A stretch of DNA of 6,674 nt from contig CAJZGD010000142.1 of NCBI GenBank assembly GCA_915275065.1, forward strand, positions 1 through 6,674, written 5' to 3'. Positions 5,196-6,674 of this stretch are shown in pieces. The stretch comes from an uncultured Corynebacterium sp. (GTDB lineage Bacteria; Actinomycetota; Actinomycetes; Mycobacteriales; Mycobacteriaceae). Below the pieces are notes generated by a model. It worked only from the letters and a program-made list of their open reading frames with translations, ran no database searches and had not been told where the DNA came from. Each line of letters starts with the position of its first letter. Within the stretch, counting starts at the first letter, position 1. The position numbers were made by a program, and so were the translations under genes.

Positions 5196-6674
5196 TGCGT
5201 GTCCTGGTATTGCTTGGCCGCCAGGTCAATGTGCAGCACCAGGTCCCGCACCCGGGAAATGTCGTGGACCACACCGCTATCGAGCCGCTGCACCAGTGAT
5301 GCCAGCTCGCTAATGGCCGTGGCGGCACCATCGGCGGAATTACTCACCGTGTGCACCAACTCTTCCGTGGCCGAGGTGAACGCCCGGGACCGGGTTTCCC
5401 GCGCCCAGTCCACGATCAGGGAATACGGCACCTCCATGATGGATTTCACCGACCGAATGCGGTTACTCACCCGGTTCTTCACCCGGCTGTATTCAAACGC
5501 CTGATCGTCGAGTTCCCGCAACGTTTGCCGCAGGGCGGAACACAGGTTCCGAATCGCCGGGGCCGAATGCGTCGACGTTGGGGTGTCGATAAGCTCCGCC
5601 GCGAACATCGCCACCATCGTTGTGTGCAACCGCGCCAATGCCACATGGAACCGAGTCTTCGAACCCGCATTCGCCAACTTGGGCAACAGCTCCCGCAGCT
5701 CCTCCAGGTAGTCGTTAGCCAGGCTGTGCATGTTCATCCACACCCGCAGCGGGATAAGCAGCACTTCCCGCTCCGGGCCGGTCACATCCAGCGTGTTCAT
5801 CCGGCCCGACACCGACACTGCCGACTGGATTTCCTCATGCAGCCGCTGGTCGGTCATGGCCAGGGAGGAAATCAAATCCACGATCGTGTCCTGCTCCCGC
5901 ATCCACGCATTCAACTCGTTATAGGTTGCATGCGTTGCCCGCAGAATATCGTCCAACAACCCGGTAGCGTTTGGCCGCTGCGGCAACCCGGAGCTCCGGG
6001 CCTCCCGGGCCGCCACCTCATCCGGCAGTTGGGACCACTGCAAATGCTCGTAGTCCTCGATGCCTAACTGGTTGAGCAGTTCCGTCAAATGCTCCGCCCC
6101 CTGGCTGGCCGCCGTCCGACGGTTATAGCCGCTCTCTTTGAGCTGCTTTTCGTAATCGGACAAGGTGGTGTAAATTCCCTGCGCCAGGGCCCAGTTTTCG
6201 TCCACCGACGGGGTGACCCGCACCGACAGATAGCCACCGTTCTCCAGCTTCGTCACCGTCGCATACACATCATAAAACCCACCATCGGCGGTCGCGTTCC
6301 GCATATACCCGGCAAACGGAATCCCCCGATCCAGGGCCGACCACATGGTGTGGAATATCGCGCCCGGAATATCCGGGTGGCGAATGATATTATGCGGCGC
6401 CCCAATGAGCTCGGCGCGGCTATAGTGCGACAAGTCCACGAATACGTTATTGGCCTCTTGGATCACGCCGCGGGCATCCGTGGTAGAGAAAAACACCTCG
6501 TCGGGCTGTACCTTCCGGCGCGGCGCTACCCACGGCATGCCGCTGTCATCAATGTGGGCGTTCGTGGGTGGGGTGGGCTCGTAGTCAATGGTGACCGGGG
6601 CATCGACCGGCACCATTGCGGTATTTGCCATGGCCGGCACCTGCGGCTGCGCTGGCTGAGCTGCTGGTTGGGCC
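5192..6674 (-). CDS. Aer-like PAS-domain sensor protein, N-terminus outside window
   Basis: From GTG 6640 the frame gives 482 residues, but it stays open to the window edge with AQPAAQPAQPQ before VPAM, and neither GTG 6640 nor ATG 6631 has a ribosome site. The true start is probably outside. Numbered from GTG 6640, residues 48-145 form a PAS domain closely resembling that of E. coli Aer, the FAD-binding aerotaxis sensor: STTDARGVI, EANNVFV, PHNIIRHPDIPGAIFHTMW. N64, R87, H88, D90 and W100 align with Aer N34, R57, H58, D60 and W70, residues tied to FAD binding or signalling. Residues 146-482 look helical and are rich in Glu, Arg and Leu. There is no transmembrane segment, HAMP domain or methyl-accepting hairpin tip, and no kinase or cyclase motif. 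It is probably a cytoplasmic redox or ligand sensor with an unknown output. The N-terminal Pro/Ala/Gln stretch suggests a linker to something further upstream. Its coding strand is G-rich. Confidence 0.88.
   Translation of the reverse strand, partial: AQPAAQPAQPQVPAMANTAMVPVDAPVTIDYEPTPPTNAHIDDSGMPWVAPRRKVQPDEVFFSTTDARGVIQEANNVFVDLSHYSRAELIGAPHNIIRHPDIPGAIFHTMWSALDRGIPFAGYMRNATADGGFYDVYATVTKLENGGYLSVRVTPSVDENWALAQGIYTTLSDYEKQLKESGYNRRTAASQGAEHLTELLNQLGIEDYEHLQWSQLPDEVAAREARSSGLPQRPNATGLLDDILRATHATYNELNAWMREQDTIVDLISSLAMTDQRLHEEIQSAVSVSGRMNTLDVTGPEREVLLIPLRVWMNMHSLANDYLEELRELLPKLANAGSKTRFHVALARLHTTMVAMFAAELIDTPTSTHSAPAIRNLCSALRQTLRELDDQAFEYSRVKNRVSNRIRSVKSIMEVPYSLIVDWARETRSRAFTSATEELVHTVSNSADGAATAISELASLVQRLDSGVVHDISRVRDLVLHIDLAAKQYQDTH

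Noticed and set aside
5351..6067. 238-residue open frame on the + strand opposite the PAS gene
   Set aside because: Its His/Arg/Pro/Gln-rich translation has no recognisable motif, and the opposite strand encodes a clear Aer-like PAS domain.

Overview
This 6.7-kb window looks like ordinary chromosome from a high-GC actinobacterium, most likely a Corynebacterium or close relative. The basis is the order glmU-prs-rplY-pth, the strong resemblance of the PRPP synthetase to corynebacterial Prs as I remember it, a two-domain (CTC-type) L25, and two pth paralogues close together. No mobile element, CRISPR array, tRNA or rRNA was found. The genus is inferred, not proven.

Left block (1 to about 3418, all + strand): the C-terminal end of glmU (UDP-GlcNAc synthesis for the cell wall), prs (PRPP for nucleotides, His, Trp and NAD, and for decaprenyl-phosphoarabinose in mycolata), an AlkD-like DNA alkylation-repair HEAT-repeat protein whose frame begins at the prs stop codon, rplY (ribosomal protein L25/CTC), and a first peptidyl-tRNA hydrolase whose TTG start directly follows the rplY stop in the same frame. 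This is a housekeeping cluster for precursor supply and translation.

Middle (3399-3790): a small minus-strand gene encodes a Cys-rich, basic protein of unknown function. Its 3' end overlaps the first pth. It is divergent from a second peptidyl-tRNA hydrolase gene, across a 58-bp gap holding two short palindromes.

Right block (3763-6674): the second pth, then an NADP-type short-chain dehydrogenase/reductase (SDR) on + 11 bp downstream. Converging on the SDR gene is a long minus-strand gene for a soluble protein with an Aer-like (aerotaxis, FAD-type) PAS domain and a helical C-terminal region with no recognisable chemoreceptor output. The two stop codons share one CTAG. The PAS gene is open to the right edge through a Pro/Ala/Gln-rich stretch, so its true start lies outside the window.

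The most notable points are the orphan Aer-like PAS protein, a switch from G-rich to C-rich on the + strand at about 3660-3790 that does not follow gene direction, the diverged pair of pth genes, and two unusual translation starts (TTG right after a stop; a possible ATA start overlapping a stop).
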